A stretch of 64,000 nucleotides of DNA, taken from positions 685,001 to 749,000 of the forward strand of contig NZ_CP005083.1 in the NCBI RefSeq assembly GCF_001563265.1, given 5' to 3'. The stretch comes from Sphingobium sp. TKS (GTDB lineage Bacteria; Pseudomonadota; Alphaproteobacteria; Sphingomonadales; Sphingomonadaceae). The position numbers and the translations under genes were made by a program. Every line of letters begins with the position of its first letter. Positions within the stretch are counted from its first letter, which is position 1. Positions 62,125 to 64,000 of this stretch are shown in pieces. The notes under the pieces were generated by a model. The model worked only from the letters and a program-made list of their open reading frames with translations. It ran no database searches and was not told the origin of the DNA.

Positions 62125-62895
62125 CTAATCCCGCCAGCTCGAATCGATGCGGTCGATCCGGCGGACCATCGCCTCGAAATCGGGAACGCCGGGGCCGGCG
62201 GGCAATTGCACGCCGCTCAGGTCGCGCTGATGCACGGCGACGACCTCGGGCGGAATCTCCATCGGGGTTCCCGCCGCGCCGGTCGCCACCTGAATCTCGC
62301 AGGCGCGCTGGAGCATCCACTGGGTCAGAAAGGCTTCCGGCAGCGACTTCGCCATGACCAGCGTGCCGTGATTGCGCAGCATCATGATGCGGCGGGCGCC
62401 CAGATGGGCGATCAGCCGCTCGCCCTCTTCGGGACGGATCGTGACGCCTTCGAAGTCATGATAGGCGATTCGGCCGGTGAAGGCCGCGGCGTAGAAATTG
62501 GTGGGGGTCAGCCCCTCGCGTGTGGCGCTCACCGCCATGCCGGCGGTGGTGTGGGTGTGGATGATGCAATGGGCGTCGGGCAGATGGCGATGGAAGATGC
62601 TGTGCTGGGTGAAGCCGGCGCGATTGACCGGATAGGGGCTGCCGTCCAGCACATGGCCGTCAATGTCGATCTTGACGAGGCTGGACGCGGTCACTTCGCT
62701 GTAGAGCAGGCCGAAGGGGTTGATCAGAAAGGCGTTTTTCTCTTCCGGCACGCGCAGGGTGATGTGGTTGTAGATCAGCTCCGACCAGCCCAGATGATCG
62801 AAAATGCGGTAACAGGCGGCAAGTTGCTGGCGGGCGGCCCATTCCGATGCTGACATGTCGGGGCGTTTGGCGGCGGTCTTGGCGGCGGTTGCCAT
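62125..62895 (-). CDS. Class II aldolase/adducin-family protein
   Basis: A 256-aa zinc-dependent aldolase-fold protein: [45 protein letters not shown] with the HxH zinc ligands, and [33 protein letters not shown] 62895 is chosen because the upstream extension is not conserved in character. The substrate cannot be told; fuculose-type aldolases and decarboxylases share the fold. Confidence 0.9.
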   Translation of the reverse strand: MATAAKTAAKRPDMSASEWAARQQLAACYRIFDHLGWSELIYNHITLRVPEEKNAFLINPFGLLYSEVTASSLVKIDIDGHVLDGSPYPVNRAGFTQHSIFHRHLPDAHCIIHTHTTAGMAVSATREGLTPTNFYAAAFTGRIAYHDFEGVTIRPEEGERLIAHLGARRIMMLRNHGTLVMAKSLPEAFLTQWMLQRACEIQVATGAAGTPMEIPPEVVAVHQRDLSGVQLPAGPGVPDFEAMVRRIDRIDSSWRD

Positions 62896-63118
62896 GGCGA
62901 TCCTCCTTGCTATTTTATGGTGCCGACTATCCCCCTTGCGCCGGGCTGTGTCGAGGGGGACGGCTTTTGGGTTGAATTTGCGCGACTCTGCTGGTAGGGC
63001 GCGCCCCACACGGCGCAGGGTGACCTGCGGCGACTCACCGCTATTTCATTCGGGTGGCCCGTCGGGAAGGGTTATTTCCTGGCGATCCGTCCGTTTTCGA
63101 CTGGAGTTTGACTGGCTT

Positions 63119-63325
63119 ATGCAAATCATCGTTCGCGACAACAATGTCGACCAGGCCCTGCGCGCGCTCAAGAAGAAGCTGCAGCGTGAGGGCGTGTATC
63201 GCGAGATGAAGCTGCGCCGTCACTATGAGAAGCCCTCGGAAAAGCGTGCCCGCGAAAAGGCGGCCGCCGTTCGCCGCGCCCGCAAGCTGGAGCGTAAGCG
63301 CGCCGAGCGCGACGGCGTCCGTTAA
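63119..63325 (+). CDS. rpsU: 30S ribosomal protein S21
   Basis: A 68-aa basic protein, [20 protein letters not shown], the standard alphaproteobacterial S21. It binds near the anti-Shine-Dalgarno of 16S rRNA and helps initiation. ATG 63119 is the conserved start; the frame continues upstream without resemblance. Confidence 0.97.
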   Translation: MQIIVRDNNVDQALRALKKKLQREGVYREMKLRRHYEKPSEKRAREKAAAVRRARKLERKRAERDGVR

Positions 63326-63339
63326 GGACTGCCGTTTTC

Positions 63340-63361
63340 GGGACGGTCGCCTGATCGTCCC
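63340..63361 (+). terminator. Possible hairpin terminator after rpsU
   Basis: GGGACGGTC (63340-63348) and GATCGTCCC (63353-63361) form a 9-bp stem with one G-T pair and a 4-base loop. No T tract follows, so termination is uncertain. Confidence 0.4.
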
Positions 63362-63409
63362 GTTCTCCTGCTGAAAACGTCACCCGCATCAATCCGCGAG
63401 GCATAGCGC

Positions 63410-63973
63410 ATGTCCACCACGGCCGTTCCCCTTCGTCCTATCGCCAAGGGGTCGCTGACGCGTCTCTGGATCGGTGTCGCCGCGGTCGCGTTGGCTGCCG
63501 GTGGTCTGGCCTGGGCCGGGCAGCAGGGCGTGAAGCCCTCGCCCACCAGCTTCCTGGTGCATAATGGCGGCGAAGAGGGCGTGGTGACGACCGAATCGGG
63601 CCTGCAGTACAAGGTGCTGGAGGAAGGCGCCGGTCCCAGCCCGACCGCCGCCGACGTGGCGCTGGTGGGCTATAAGGGCACGCTGCTCGATGGCACGGTG
63701 TTCGACGAGAATCCGCAGACCGCGATGCCGGTCGACGGCGTGGTTCCCGGCTTCTCCGAAGGCCTGCAGAAGATGAAGAAGGGCGGCAAGTACCGCCTGT
63801 GGATTCCGCCGCAGCTTGGCTATGGCGAGCAGGCGGCTGGTCCGATCCCGGCCAATTCGGTGCTGGTGTTCGACGTCCAACTGCATGATTTCAAGTCCAA
63901 GGCGGACATCATGCGGATGCAGCAGATGATGCAGCAGCAGGGCGGGATGCCGCAGGGCATGCCGGGCCACTGA
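63410..63973 (+). CDS. FKBP-type peptidylprolyl isomerase
   Basis: A 187-aa protein with one N-terminal membrane segment (about 18-38) that anchors it in the periplasm. The FKBP domain is TESGLQYKVLEEGAGPSPTAADVALVGYKGTLLDGTVFDEN... KYRLWIPPQLGYGEQAAGPIPANSVLVFDVQLHDF. The C-terminal tail is Met/Gln-rich (MRMQQMMQQQGGMPQG). It follows rpsU on the same strand. Confidence 0.94.
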   Translation: MSTTAVPLRPIAKGSLTRLWIGVAAVALAAGGLAWAGQQGVKPSPTSFLVHNGGEEGVVTTESGLQYKVLEEGAGPSPTAADVALVGYKGTLLDGTVFDENPQTAMPVDGVVPGFSEGLQKMKKGGKYRLWIPPQLGYGEQAAGPIPANSVLVFDVQLHDFKSKADIMRMQQMMQQQGGMPQGMPGH

Positions 63974-64000
63974 GTTCGGCATAGTTGGAAAAGCCAAAAG

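Noticed and set aside
62855..63118. N-terminal extension of rpsU
   Set aside because: The frame is open upstream, but the conserved S21 N-terminus begins at ATG 63119 and the extension is not S21-like.
1..64000. CRISPR array
   Set aside because: No series of regularly spaced direct repeats with unique spacers was seen; the repeats found are inverted pairs or operator dyads.

Overview
The window looks like part of a high-GC alphaproteobacterial chromosome, most likely a sphingomonad (Sphingobium, Sphingomonas or Novosphingobium type). The evidence is protein style only: the PaoABC-like oxidoreductase, the TonB receptor, the palindromic intergenic repeats, and a conjugation gene set of the kind found in sphingomonad integrative elements. 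The window splits into two parts at a tRNA-Gly(GCC) gene at 44844-44918.

Positions 1 to about 44.8 kb look like the greater part of an integrative and conjugative element (ICE). From the left on the minus strand it carries trbB-trbC-trbD-trbE (trbE runs off the window), a CopG-like protein, the coupling protein TraG, an HUH relaxase, a putative oriT with RP4-like nic cores, a lytic transglycosylase, DUF736, a TraF-type peptidase, DUF2840, a RepA-like initiator, an AlpA-like HTH protein, a DUF6499/DUF2285 regulator split by a frameshift, a small DUF2285 protein and an XRE regulator with an operator palindrome. A hipBA module with a four-site operator array interrupts the transfer genes. Further on come a second DUF736, a yefM-yoeB module, a CaCA-type cation exchanger, a DUF2493 protein, a toprim protein overlapping a giant methyltransferase/strawberry-notch helicase, an HU-like protein, ParB and DUF932. 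parB, the DUF932 gene and the giant helicase gene share a related 5' leader.

The right end of the element (30.5-44.4 kb) is a defence-type cargo island. One plus-strand block holds an MmeI-like adenine methylase with no visible nuclease motif, a DinJ/YafQ-type toxin-antitoxin pair, an SF2 helicase and a GIY-YIG nuclease; I regard this as the best candidate for an undescribed restriction-like system. It is followed by an OLD-family ATPase/Toprim nuclease and a UvrD-like helicase that together match Gabija (GajAB). A converging minus-strand operon encodes an unknown 200-aa protein, an XRE-ImmA/IrrE metallopeptidase and a HEPN_Swt1-like protein with an RX4H motif. Five GTAAGC hexamers at near-helical spacing lie between this operon and the tRNA.

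From 45 kb to the end the genes look like ordinary chromosome: a paoABC-like operon, a TonB receptor with a compositionally odd patch, an S1/P1 nuclease, a low-molecular-weight phosphatase overlapping a HerA-like ATPase, PEP carboxylase, two lipoproteins, a cyclophilin, MgtE, a DUF1489 protein, a hemerythrin-domain protein, a class II aldolase, rpsU and an FKBP isomerase. A 156-bp palindrome and two REP-like inverted pairs sit between them. No integrase, rRNA, CRISPR array or insertion sequence was recognised.
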